Below are positions 16,554 through 25,079 of a stretch of 33,894 bases of DNA, piece after piece; position 1 is the stretch's first letter, and each line of letters starts with the position of its first letter. The notes below the pieces were generated by a model, which saw nothing but the letters and a program-made list of their open reading frames with translations, did no database searches and was not told the DNA's origin. This stretch comes from JBKGYG01 sp046546235 (GTDB taxonomy: Bacteria; Bacillota; Clostridia; Lachnospirales; DSM-24629): the NCBI GenBank assembly GCA_046546235.1, contig JBKGYG010000012.1:1-33894 (forward strand), written 5' to 3'. The translations under genes were made by a program, and so were the position numbers.

Positions 16554-17660
16554 ATGAAAAACATAAAAAAGAAAGGTGTGATATTTATCGATGATTGGCA
16601 TTTACAACTCAAAAATTTTGTAAATACCTTAGATGAGCTAAAAAAGTATGTTAATGTTACTAAAGAAGAGGAAGAAGCAATAAAGAATTTAGACACAAAA
16701 TGGGGAACAACTCCTTACTTTGCATCATTAATGGATAAAGATGATCCTAATTGTCCAATTAGAAAACAAGTTATACCATCAGTAAAAGAAAAAGAGAACA
16801 AATACGGTATAGATAACTATCTAATATGGAAAGAAAATAGAGCTACAGAAGAAAAAAGGCCAAGCAGTATTGCTAGACAATATAAAGATAGGATTGCTTT
16901 TACTGTAGTTGATACTTGTGGAATATATTGTAGACACTGTTTCCGAAAAGAGATGGTTGTTGATAGAGATCTTGATTTGAGATTTGATGTAGATGAAGGT
17001 ATTAAATGGATAAGTGAACATCCTGAAATAAGAGATGTCTTAATAACAGGAGGAGACCCTTTTCTATTAAGTGATGATAAGATAGAATATATTATAAAAA
17101 GTTTGCGTTCAATTCCTCATATAGAAATGATTAGATTTGGTTCAAGGCTACCTATAGTAATGCCTCAAAGGATTACTGAAGGACTTAAAAAAGTTTTAGG
17201 AGGTTTTCATAGAGTTCCTATTTGGCTTAACACTCAATGTAATCATCCTAAAGAAATAACAGAGGAAACTGCAAAAGCAGTTTATGAACTTAATACATGT
17301 GGCGTTAATGTAGGTAATCAAATGGTATTATTAAAGGGTATTAATGATAATGTAGACACCTTTAGAAAATTACATCAAAAATTATTATCAGTAAGAATAA
17401 AACCATACTATGTTTTTTATTGTGAACCAGCACCTGGCATAGACCATTTTAGGACACGTGTTGAAAAAGGTGCAGAATTAATAAGAGATGGTATTAGAGG
17501 CCATACTACAGGACTCGCCCAACCAATGTACGTAATTGCAACTAATATAGGTAAAATTCCTTTAATGCCTGATTATTACATACAAGGTCACAATGAAAAA
17601 GAATATACTCTAAAAAATCATAAGGGTGAGACTACTACAATACCTAATGTTAAAGGATAG
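16554..17660 (+). CDS. KamA-family radical SAM aminomutase, substrate unknown
   Basis: A 368-aa radical SAM, PLP-dependent enzyme of the lysine 2,3-aminomutase family. The cluster motif CGIYCRHC gives C122, C126 and C129; TGGDP follows; the PLP lysine is K334 in IGKIP. The residues that hold the lysine side chain in KamA are not conserved: aspartate of QCDLSEG becomes E291 in YCEPAPG, and aspartate of VIDAPGGGGK becomes A329 in VIATNIGK, with a two-residue deletion. The zinc cysteines of KamA are missing and the C-terminal tail is shorter. It is therefore probably not a lysine aminomutase; glutamate 2,3-aminomutase or an uncharacterised specificity is possible. The ATG at 16554 has no ribosome binding site, while AAAGGTG at 16572 lies inside the frame, so the true start is uncertain. 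Confidence 0.82.
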   Translation: MKNIKKKGVIFIDDWHLQLKNFVNTLDELKKYVNVTKEEEEAIKNLDTKWGTTPYFASLMDKDDPNCPIRKQVIPSVKEKENKYGIDNYLIWKENRATEEKRPSSIARQYKDRIAFTVVDTCGIYCRHCFRKEMVVDRDLDLRFDVDEGIKWISEHPEIRDVLITGGDPFLLSDDKIEYIIKSLRSIPHIEMIRFGSRLPIVMPQRITEGLKKVLGGFHRVPIWLNTQCNHPKEITEETAKAVYELNTCGVNVGNQMVLLKGINDNVDTFRKLHQKLLSVRIKPYYVFYCEPAPGIDHFRTRVEKGAELIRDGIRGHTTGLAQPMYVIATNIGKIPLMPDYYIQGHNEKEYTLKNHKGETTTIPNVKG

Positions 17661-17670
17661 ATATTTAGTT

Positions 17671-17702
17671 AAAAGGACATAGTGAAAACTGTGTCCTTTT
17701 AT
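17671..17702 (+). terminator. Terminator after the KamA-like gene
   Basis: AAAAGGACATA (17671-17681) pairs with TGTGTCCTTTT (17690-17700) with one G-U, around an 8-nt loop ending in a T-run. It begins 11 bases after the stop codon. Confidence 0.82.
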
Positions 17703-17746
17703 AATGAAAAATGTAAAATTATTAGAATGTTTAATAACCAAATATT

Positions 17747-17775
17747 TTGACAGGCTATAGTATAAAGAGTATAAT
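17747..17775 (+). promoter_or_regulatory. Consensus promoter of the exopolysaccharide precursor block
   Basis: TTGACA (17747-17752) and TATAAT (17770-17775) are perfect boxes with a 17-base spacer. The start near 17782 leaves a leader of about 135 nt before the first gene. Confidence 0.85.
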
Positions 17776-17916
17776 TTAAATAAACAAAAACAGTGATAGT
17801 TTACATTATAATTTAATAGGTTAGTTTATTTCTAAAACTCAATTTTTTTGAAGGCAAAAGGTAGGATGACTCTCGAAGAATGGTATATTTATATTTTTAG
17901 AAAGTAGGATGTGGGA

Positions 17917-18849
17917 ATGAAAGTAATAGTAACTGGGGGAGCAGGTTTTATAGGATCTCACATAGTAGATACATTGGTTAATAAAAAGTATGAAGTTATA
18001 ATTATAGATAATTTATCTAATGGTAGATTAGAGAATGTAAATGATAAAGCCAAATTTTATAAAATGGATATTAGAGATAATGGAATCAATAATGTGTTTG
18101 AGAATGAATTACCAGATGTTCTTATTCATCATGCAGCACAAATAAGCGTATCAAATTCGATTGAAGATCCTAAAGAAGATGCGTCTGTTAATATAATGGG
18201 AACACTTAATTTATTTGAAGCATGTAGAAAATATAATGTAAAAAAAATTATTTATCCTTCCAGTGCTGCTGTATATGGAGAACCAAAGCATCTCCCAATA
18301 GATGAAGAACACCCTTTAGATATGGAATCGGGTTATGGAGTAAGTAAGCAAGTTATAGAAAATTATTTAAAAGTTTATAAGAAGTTATTTAAGATAGACT
18401 TTGTTATTTATAGATATTCAAATGTATACGGACCTAGACAAGATTCCTCTGGAGAAGGTGGAGTTATATCAATATTTGTTGAAAATTATTTACATAATGA
18501 ACCGATAAACGTTTTTGGGGATGGGGAGCAAACAAGGGATTTTATATATATTAGAGATGTTGTTGAAGCAAACGTTATGGCTATAGAGAATAATTATATA
18601 GGGACATTTAATCTATGTACAGGGCAAGGAACATCAATAAATGATTTGATTTATAATTTAAATAAAACATACAACAAAAAAATTAAAGTTAATTATAAAA
18701 AGAAAAGAAATGGTGATATAAATCAATCTGTTATGTCTAATTCAAAACTGTTTAATGTTACGAATTGGAAACCAAATTATTTGTTAAGAGAAGGTTTGGA
18801 AGATATGAATAGGTTTGGTTCAGAAGGTGAAGGTGAAAAATATGCGTAA
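17917..18849 (+). CDS. NAD-dependent sugar epimerase, UDP-glucose 4-epimerase-like
   Basis: An extended short-chain dehydrogenase/reductase of 310 aa. The NAD motif GGAGFIG lies at residues 7-13, and the catalytic pair is Y140 and K144 in SGYGVSK with S116 in PSSAAVYG. YSNVYGPRQD and FGDGEQTRDFIYIRD are typical of the GalE group. It would interconvert UDP-glucose and UDP-galactose, or the N-acetyl forms; the exact substrate is not fixed by sequence. I chose ATG 17917 seven bases after TAGGAT; a GTG two codons upstream is less likely. Its last codons overlap the start of ugd by 8 bases. Confidence 0.87.
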   Translation: MKVIVTGGAGFIGSHIVDTLVNKKYEVIIIDNLSNGRLENVNDKAKFYKMDIRDNGINNVFENELPDVLIHHAAQISVSNSIEDPKEDASVNIMGTLNLFEACRKYNVKKIIYPSSAAVYGEPKHLPIDEEHPLDMESGYGVSKQVIENYLKVYKKLFKIDFVIYRYSNVYGPRQDSSGEGGVISIFVENYLHNEPINVFGDGEQTRDFIYIRDVVEANVMAIENNYIGTFNLCTGQGTSINDLIYNLNKTYNKKIKVNYKKKRNGDINQSVMSNSKLFNVTNWKPNYLLREGLEDMNRFGSEGEGEKYA

Positions 18850-20164
18850 GATTGCTGTGATAGGGACAGGTTATGTAGGCCTAGTTTCAGGTACTTGCCT
18901 CGCAGATTTTGGGTTGAGTGTAATTTGTGTTGATAAAGATGAAGAGAAAATAAATGATTTAAAGAGTGGAAATATACCTATATATGAACCAGGTCTTGAA
19001 GATTTGGTAATTAGAAACAAATATTATAAAAGAATTAGTTTTACTATAGATATAAAAGAAGCTGTAGAAGAATGTGATGTTATTTTTATAGCAGTTGGGA
19101 CACCACCTCTTGAAGATGGAAGTGCAGATATGCAATATGTTATAGCTGTAGCAGAAGAAATAGCGCAATATATTAACAGTTACAAAGTAATAGTTAATAA
19201 GTCTACTGTACCAGTTGGCACAGCGAAAAAGATAAAAAAAATATTTTGTGATATATTGAAAAAAAGAGAAGTCACATATAATTTTGATATTGTATCTAAT
19301 CCTGAATTTTTAAGGGAAGGGGCAGCTATACATGACTTCACTCATCCAGATCGAGTCGTATTAGGTGTTGAATCAAAAAGGGCTGAAAATATCATGAAAG
19401 AAGTATACCGTGTTTTATATTTAAATGAAACACCTTTTATTATAACCAATTTAGAAACTGCTGAAATGATAAAATACGCCTCAAATGCATTTTTAGCTAT
19501 GAAAATATCTTATATTAATGAGGTGGCTAATTTGTGTGAAAAGATTGGAGCTGATATCCATCATGTAGCTAGTGCAATGGGAAAAGATGGAAGGATTAGT
19601 CCTAAATTTTTGCATCCAGGGCCTGGATATGGCGGGAGTTGTTTTCCAAAAGATACTAGAGCTTTAGCCCATATTGGTAAAGAATATAATTCACCTATTT
19701 CTTTAGTAGAAACTACCATAAAAGCAAATGAAAGACAAAAAAAATTAATGGCAGAAAAAATTATTCAAATGTTGAATAATGTAAAAGATGTTAGAATTGC
19801 AATATTAGGACTTACTTTTAAGCCAAATACTGATGATATGAGAGAGTCTCCATCTCTTTCAATAGTTCCTGAATTAATTAAAAAAGGAGCTATTTTAAGA
19901 GTTTTTGATCCCCAAGGTGAAAAGGAAGGTAAATTGAGATTAAAACAACATATAGATAGAATAACATTTTGTAAAGATGAATATGAAGCACTTAAAGGAA
20001 CTGACGCGTTAGTTATTTTAACGGAGTGGCATCAGTTTAGAAATATGGACTTAAAGAGAATAAAAGATTTAATGAATGGAAATTATTTCTTTGATTTTAG
20101 AAATATATATGAGAGAAAATTACTTGAAGAGCAAGGCTTTAAATATTATGCAATTGGAAGATAA
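18842..20164 (+). CDS. ugd: UDP-glucose 6-dehydrogenase
   Basis: A cytosolic enzyme of 440 aa that oxidises UDP-glucose to UDP-glucuronate with two NAD+. It has the N-terminal Rossmann motif IGTGYVGLVSG, the NPEFLREG substrate loop at 153-160, and the catalytic cysteine C267 in GGSCFPKD. The C-terminal domain (LGLTFKPNTDDMRESPS) is complete. ATG 18842, preceded by GAAGGTGAA, overlaps the upstream epimerase, indicating translational coupling; an upstream in-frame TTG at 18815 is unlikely. Its product is the substrate of the UDP-glucuronate 4-epimerase encoded next. Confidence 0.95.
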   Translation: MRKIAVIGTGYVGLVSGTCLADFGLSVICVDKDEEKINDLKSGNIPIYEPGLEDLVIRNKYYKRISFTIDIKEAVEECDVIFIAVGTPPLEDGSADMQYVIAVAEEIAQYINSYKVIVNKSTVPVGTAKKIKKIFCDILKKREVTYNFDIVSNPEFLREGAAIHDFTHPDRVVLGVESKRAENIMKEVYRVLYLNETPFIITNLETAEMIKYASNAFLAMKISYINEVANLCEKIGADIHHVASAMGKDGRISPKFLHPGPGYGGSCFPKDTRALAHIGKEYNSPISLVETTIKANERQKKLMAEKIIQMLNNVKDVRIAILGLTFKPNTDDMRESPSLSIVPELIKKGAILRVFDPQGEKEGKLRLKQHIDRITFCKDEYEALKGTDALVILTEWHQFRNMDLKRIKDLMNGNYFFDFRNIYERKLLEEQGFKYYAIGR

Positions 20165-20295
20165 GTAGGTTAGTTCTAAGGTAGTATTTAAAGCAAAAAG
20201 TTTTAATACCAATAATATTTATAAGGTTTGTATTAAGAAACAAGGTTTAAATGCAATTGGGAACTATATCTTAGATATAGAAAAGGAGCGATAAA

Positions 20296-21258
20296 ATGAG
20301 TACAATTCTTATTACTGGAGGAGCAGGTTTTATTGGTTCTCATTTAGCCAAAAGCATTTCGCAAAAAAATAAAGTGATAATTGTTGATAATTTTAATGAT
20401 TATTATAATCCATTGATTAAAGAAATGAATATAAATGATATTAAAAAAACAAGAGATGCTAGTATTTATAGAATTGATATAAGAGATAAAATAAATTTGA
20501 GCAAGGTTTTCGAAAATCATAAAATTAATATAGTAATTCATTTAGCAGCAATGGCTGGAGTTAGACCTTCTATAGAAAGCCCTAATATATATTCAGAAGT
20601 TAATATTAATGGGACTATGAATGTTCTAGAACTGTGTAGAGAAAATAATGTTAGTAAGATGATTTTTGCGTCTTCGTCCTCAGTTTATGGTAATAACAAA
20701 AAAACTCCTTTTTCTGAAAACGACATAGTTGATTTTCCTATATCCCCGTATGCTGCTACAAAAAAGGCAGGAGAATTATTATGTCATACGTATCATCATT
20801 TATACAATATTGATATTGCTTGTTTAAGATTTTTTACTGTTTATGGTCCAGGACAGAGACCAGATTTAGCAATACATAAATTTACAAAATTATTGTACAA
20901 CAATGAACCTATACCATTTTATGGTGATGGTAAAAGCGAAAGGGATTATACTTATATAGATGATATTATAGATGGTATTAATAAAGCAGTAAATTGGTTA
21001 TTTGATGGGAAAGGTAAATATGAGATTTTTAATTTGGGAGAATCCCATACCATTTCATTGCAAAGAATGGTGAGTACTATAGAAAAGGTAACAGGTATTA
21101 AACCAATCCTAAAAAAACTTCCAATGCAGCCAGGTGATGTAAACATTACGTATGCAGATATAACTAAAGCAAAAAAAATAATAGGGTATAATCCACAAAC
21201 AGATTTTGAAGAAGGAATAACAAATTTTATAAAATGGTATAAAATTTGTCAGAGTTAA
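20296..21258 (+). CDS. UDP-glucuronate 4-epimerase-like enzyme
   Basis: An extended SDR of 320 aa with GGAGFIGSH (residues 8-16), catalytic Y152 and K156 (SPYAATKK) and S128-S129 upstream. The segments VDNFNDYYNPLIKEMN and LRFFTVYGPGQRPDLAIHKF are characteristic of UDP-glucuronate 4-epimerases rather than GalE, so the likely reaction is UDP-GlcA to UDP-GalA. Placement directly after ugd supports this. A small hairpin (CTATATC 20264-20270 with GATATAG 20274-20280) abuts its ribosome binding site AAAAGGAG. The next gene starts 28 bases after its stop. Confidence 0.85.
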   Translation: MSTILITGGAGFIGSHLAKSISQKNKVIIVDNFNDYYNPLIKEMNINDIKKTRDASIYRIDIRDKINLSKVFENHKINIVIHLAAMAGVRPSIESPNIYSEVNINGTMNVLELCRENNVSKMIFASSSSVYGNNKKTPFSENDIVDFPISPYAATKKAGELLCHTYHHLYNIDIACLRFFTVYGPGQRPDLAIHKFTKLLYNNEPIPFYGDGKSERDYTYIDDIIDGINKAVNWLFDGKGKYEIFNLGESHTISLQRMVSTIEKVTGIKPILKKLPMQPGDVNITYADITKAKKIIGYNPQTDFEEGITNFIKWYKICQS

Positions 21259-21285
21259 AAGTTTAACTCTAGGTGGGGGACGGTT

Positions 21286-22764
21286 ATGAAAAATTTTAAA
21301 ACGAAAACACGTACATTGATTACGGTTATATTAGATATATTATTAATTATAGTAACTTACTATCTTGCAATATATATAAAATATGGACAAGTATCAATGG
21401 CTCATAGTGCAACTAAATATTTAACTTCATTTTTGCCTATTCTTGCCATATTAATGTTGTTGCTAATGCATACATATGACATGTACAAAGAGGTTAACTA
21501 TAGGCAACCAACGGATATTATCGTAACGAATATTTTAATTATTATAATTGGGACAACATTAAGTGTTCCTATAGCATCTTTTATAGATCCTAAAATAGTG
21601 CCAAGGTCAATCTTATTAATAGCTGCACCTATTCATTTGATATTATTATCTTTGTGGCGTATTCTAAAGTGGAAGATAGGACAATTAGATAATAATAAGA
21701 TAGAAGTATTAGTTTTTGACGATTTAGAAAAAGGACAACAGTTATTAAAAAAAATGATATTACAACAGGGTCATATCTTTAAAATAAAATATATTTATGA
21801 CATAAACCAAGGGTTAGACAATGTTGACGCATTAATTAAAAATTATGATTACATCATAGTTGGTGCAAATGTAAATCAAAATGATGCTGAAATGATAACT
21901 ACTTATTGTATAAAATATAACAAAAGTATCTGTATTGTACCTGATTTGTATAATATAAATATTAATCGATCTCAGTTAATTCAAATAGATGATGTTCCTA
22001 TGCTTAATATAGCTCAATTTGGTTTATCTTTTGAAGAAAGATTATTAAAAAGATTCTTTGATTTAGTAATATCTGGATTAGGGATTATATTATTATCGCC
22101 GATTATATTATTAATTGCTTTATCTATAAAGTTAACTTCTAAAGGGCCAGTATTATATAAACAAATCAGAATTACAATAGATAATAAAAGGTATTATATA
22201 TATAAATTTAGAACAATGATTGAAAATGCTGAGGAAAAAACAGGGCCAATATTAGCTAAGAAAAAAGATCCAAGAATCACAAATATTGGTAGGTTGTTAA
22301 GAGCTACTAGATTAGATGAAATTCCTCAATTGTTCAATGTTTTTATTGGACAAATGAGTATTATTGGGCCAAGACCAGAACGACCTTGCTTTATAGATGA
22401 ATATGTTAATAAAACACATGAATATGCCTATAGAACAGTTGTAAAAGCAGGCATTACAGGATTGGCTCAAGTTCTTGGAAAGTATACAACAGACTATGAA
22501 GACAAATTAAAATATGATTTAATGTATATTAAGAATTATTCTTTTATGCTTGACCTAAAGATACTATTAAAAACGCTAAAAGTAATAATTACTAAAGACA
22601 GTTCAGAAGGTATACAAGAGGATATAAGTTTAGAAGACTTACTTAGAATTAATGATATTATGATGATAGAAACTATAGAAGGTATTCACCTTTTTTATAA
22701 TGAGCGAGAGTTAGAAGTTTATTCTAAGGAGAATAAATATAATCACAAAAAAGAGGTAAGCTAA
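21286..22764 (+). CDS. Exopolysaccharide initiating sugar phosphotransferase (WbaP/CpsE type)
   Basis: A 492-aa polyprenyl-phosphate sugar-1-phosphate transferase. Four predicted N-terminal helices (about 10-125) and a soluble nucleotide-binding-like region (about 140-240) precede a membrane helix (about 257-280) and the catalytic bac_transf domain: YIYKFRTMIENAE, DPRITNIGRLLRATRLDEIPQ in part, and IIGPRPERPCF. It transfers a sugar phosphate from a nucleotide sugar to undecaprenyl phosphate to begin a repeat unit; the sugar cannot be named. About 40 extra residues follow the catalytic domain. The ribosome binding site is AGGTGGGGG. It closes the block: no glycosyltransferase, flippase or polymerase follows, since a 16-bp terminator and a convergent gene lie next. 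Confidence 0.92.
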   Translation: MKNFKTKTRTLITVILDILLIIVTYYLAIYIKYGQVSMAHSATKYLTSFLPILAILMLLLMHTYDMYKEVNYRQPTDIIVTNILIIIIGTTLSVPIASFIDPKIVPRSILLIAAPIHLILLSLWRILKWKIGQLDNNKIEVLVFDDLEKGQQLLKKMILQQGHIFKIKYIYDINQGLDNVDALIKNYDYIIVGANVNQNDAEMITTYCIKYNKSICIVPDLYNININRSQLIQIDDVPMLNIAQFGLSFEERLLKRFFDLVISGLGIILLSPIILLIALSIKLTSKGPVLYKQIRITIDNKRYYIYKFRTMIENAEEKTGPILAKKKDPRITNIGRLLRATRLDEIPQLFNVFIGQMSIIGPRPERPCFIDEYVNKTHEYAYRTVVKAGITGLAQVLGKYTTDYEDKLKYDLMYIKNYSFMLDLKILLKTLKVIITKDSSEGIQEDISLEDLLRINDIMMIETIEGIHLFYNERELEVYSKENKYNHKKEVS

Positions 22765-22799
22765 AAGTAGTAATAGGAATACGCTATTACTACTTTTAG
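22761..22799. terminator. Bidirectional terminator between sugar transferase and ilvB
   Basis: A perfect 16-bp stem (22761-22776 with 22784-22799, arm CTAAAAGTAGTAATAG) with a 7-nt loop lies between two convergent genes. The outer stem is A/T-rich on both sides (TTTTAG and CTAAAA), so it can work in either direction. It overlaps the stop codon of the sugar transferase. Confidence 0.85.
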
Positions 22800-22807
22800 A
22801 ATTTAAA

Positions 22808-24535
22808 TTAATCAACAATCATATTCTTTAAAGAGGAACCAGAAGGAACCATCGGGAAAACATTTTCTTCTTGTTCAATTAATAGTTCAATTACTGTAGG
22901 AGTATCTTCTGAGGTCTTAGCTTTAATTAGAGCAGTATTTAATTCTTCAACAGTACATGCTCTATAACCATTAGCACCATAAGCTTTAGCTACTTCAATA
23001 AAGTTAGGGGTATATATTGGACAATTAGTATTTGGGGCATTACACACTTTTGGACAACTTTTTCTTCGTCTTAAACAAGTTCCAGCATAATTTTTGTCGT
23101 ACATAAGTTGTTGCCACTGACGAACCATACCTAGATACGTGTTATTAAAGATAACTATAATTAAAGGTAATTCAAGTTGAACAGCAGTTGCTAATTCTTG
23201 AATATTCATTTGAAATCCACCATCACCAGAAATAGATACTACTCTTTTATTTGGATTAGCAATTTGCGCGCCTATAGCTGAAGGCAGTCCAAAACCCATT
23301 GTTCCCATGCCGCCAGAAGTCAAAAAAGTTCTTGGTTCTTTGAATCTATAATTTTGAGCAGTCCACATTTGGTGTTGACCAACATCTGTTGTAACTAGGG
23401 CATCAGGAAAATAATCATTTATTTCATTAATTAAACAACTCGGTCTGAAGGCTTTTTCTGAAATAGACTTATTATTATAATTAGCCCATATTTTTAATTG
23501 ATTTATCCAAGGTGAAATTTCAGCTGTTAATTTTATATTAGAATTAATTTTATTCAAAATATCATATGCATCACCATTTATAGTAACATCAGCGAGAACT
23601 CTTTTGTTGATTTCAGATGCATCAATATCAACATGTATTATTTTAGCATTAGATGCAAAGCTTTCTAAATGAGTAGTTACACGATCATTAAAACGTGTAC
23701 CAATAGCAATCAAAACATCACAATTAGAAATAGCCATATTAGCAGAATAAGCACCATGCATACCTACCATACCTATGAATAAAGGATTATTAACTGGGAA
23801 TACTCCTAAGCCCATTAGAGTACTTACAACTGGAATGTTAGTTTTTTCCACTATTGAGCGTAGTGTTTTTGCGCTATCTTTATTTTGTAATCCGCCCCCT
23901 ACTAGGAACAGAGGATTATTTGCTTGGTTAATTAGTTCAATAGCTTTATTTATTGAATTATTTTCTGGGCTAGGAACAGATTCATAACCTTCAATTTCAA
24001 CATCATTTGGGTAGAAAGAAGAACCCAAAGATTTTAATATATCTGCTGGCAAATCAACGATTACAGGACCTGGACGACCTGTTGTTGCTACAAAAAAAGC
24101 TTCTTTTATAATTCGACCTAAATCTTCTCTTTTAGAAACATAATAATTATGCTTTGAAATAGAACGAGTAATATTAAAAATATCTGCTTCTTGAAAAGCA
24201 TCAGTACCAATAAGTGAAGTTGGTACTTGGCCAGTAAAGCATACTAGAGGAACTGAATCATAATAAGCAGTTGCAATACCTGTAATAATGTTAGTTGCTC
24301 CTGGACCGCTAGTTACTAGACAAACTCCTGGTTTGCCAGATACTCTAGCATACCCGTCTGCGGCGTGAACTAATGCTTGCTCATGTCTAGGTAACACAAG
24401 TTCTATTTCAGACTGCTTATAAAGTTCATCAAAAATATTAATGATAGCAGCTCCAGGGTATCCAAAGATTGTATCTACGCCTTCTGATTGTAAAGCTTTG
24501 ATTAATAACTCAGCACCATTGATTAATTTTTCCAT
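22808..24535 (-). CDS. ilvB: Acetolactate synthase large subunit
   Basis: A ThDP-dependent enzyme of 575 aa that condenses two pyruvates to 2-acetolactate (valine/leucine pathway) or pyruvate with 2-ketobutyrate (isoleucine). The N-terminal ThDP glutamate lies in FGYPGAAI; RHEQALVHAADGYAR and SGPGATN follow; the C-terminal GDGGFQMNIQELATA binds ThDP/Mg. A Cys-rich insertion (residues about 487-505: CLRRRKSCPKVC and NTNCP) sits in the C-terminal domain. I chose the second ATG (24535), 7 bases after GGAGG; the first ATG at 24550 overlaps that site. The T-box leader shows it is amino-acid regulated and thus biosynthetic rather than the acetoin-type AlsS. No ilvN regulatory subunit or other ilv gene is adjacent. 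Confidence 0.95.
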   Translation of the reverse strand: MEKLINGAELLIKALQSEGVDTIFGYPGAAIINIFDELYKQSEIELVLPRHEQALVHAADGYARVSGKPGVCLVTSGPGATNIITGIATAYYDSVPLVCFTGQVPTSLIGTDAFQEADIFNITRSISKHNYYVSKREDLGRIIKEAFFVATTGRPGPVIVDLPADILKSLGSSFYPNDVEIEGYESVPSPENNSINKAIELINQANNPLFLVGGGLQNKDSAKTLRSIVEKTNIPVVSTLMGLGVFPVNNPLFIGMVGMHGAYSANMAISNCDVLIAIGTRFNDRVTTHLESFASNAKIIHVDIDASEINKRVLADVTINGDAYDILNKINSNIKLTAEISPWINQLKIWANYNNKSISEKAFRPSCLINEINDYFPDALVTTDVGQHQMWTAQNYRFKEPRTFLTSGGMGTMGFGLPSAIGAQIANPNKRVVSISGDGGFQMNIQELATAVQLELPLIIVIFNNTYLGMVRQWQQLMYDKNYAGTCLRRRKSCPKVCNAPNTNCPIYTPNFIEVAKAYGANGYRACTVEELNTALIKAKTSEDTPTVIELLIEQEENVFPMVPSGSSLKNMIVD

Positions 24536-24570
24536 GACAAAAACCTCCATTTGGTTTAAAATTTCTTAAC

Positions 24571-24610
24571 AAATAAAAACCCTTCATCCTAACTAAATAG
24601 GACGAAGGGT
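24571..24610 (-). terminator. T-box-controlled terminator
   Basis: On the minus strand ACCCTTCGTCCT (24610-24599) pairs with AGGATGAAGGGT (24590-24579), 12 bp with one G-U, followed by TTTTTATTT. It lies just after the T-box sequence, as expected of the expression platform. Confidence 0.92.
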
Positions 24611-24860
24611 ATATCTCCGCGGTACCACCTAAATTTGTATAACAATACACTCTTATTATAGTACGGGCTTCTTTAGTTCGCCGATACTACATCCAATATA
24701 ACGGTAGGAATCCGGTGAAGTCTACTTGCTATAGTCGCTTTCGGTTCACAGCTCAAGGGCTACCTTCTATATATTCTTCTTGAGGAATTTCCACCATCAT
24801 CCTCTCTCTATATTTTGGAATATATATACTCCTCCCTTTCAAAGCTTTAAGTATATATTT
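24571..24860 (-). ncRNA. T-box leader of ilvB
   Basis: Read on the minus strand, the T-box sequence AGGTGGTACCGCGG is at 24617-24630. Stem I runs from about 24843 to 24755: GGG at its base pairs with CCC, above which TATATATATTC pairs with GAATATATA. Between them the specifier loop has AGTA on the 5' side and GAAGGTAG on the 3' side. Aligning this to the GAA-N-specifier-purine-CC pattern puts the specifier codon GTA (valine) at 24761-24763. The T-box pairs with an uncharged tRNA acceptor end and prevents the terminator at 24571-24610. The leader is certain; the valine specifier is inference. Confidence 0.93.
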
Positions 24861-24866
24861 TAATTA

Positions 24867-24895
24867 ATTTTATAATGAAACATAATAATTGTCAA
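24867..24895 (-). promoter_or_regulatory. Promoter of the T-box/ilvB unit
   Basis: On the minus strand TTGACA (24895-24890) and TAAAAT (24872-24867) are 17 bases apart. Transcription would start near 24860, just before stem I. Confidence 0.8.
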
Positions 24896-24960
24896 GAGAT
24901 AATTTAAAAACTTTATTTTTTTAGAAGGAATAATTAGATGATAAATATATTTTGATCGAA

Positions 24961-24989
24961 TTGTAAAAATTTTGATGTTATGGGATAAT
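24961..24989 (+). promoter_or_regulatory. Possible promoter of malQ
   Basis: TTGTAA (24961-24966) and GATAAT (24984-24989) are 17 bases apart. An overlapping alternative is TTGATG (24972-24977) with TATATT (24995-25000), also 17 apart. Either fits; I cannot choose. Confidence 0.42.
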
Positions 24990-25079
24990 TAAAATATATT
25001 ACAATAGATTAATATAAGTTTTTAAAATTGGGTTAGGATAAAAGATACTATGATTTTTTCTAATAAGGAGGAAGTTCAT

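Noticed and set aside
17782..17916. Cyclic di-GMP riboswitch before the sugar epimerase gene
   Set aside because: The GCAAAG and tetraloop-receptor elements of the GEMM motif are not present.
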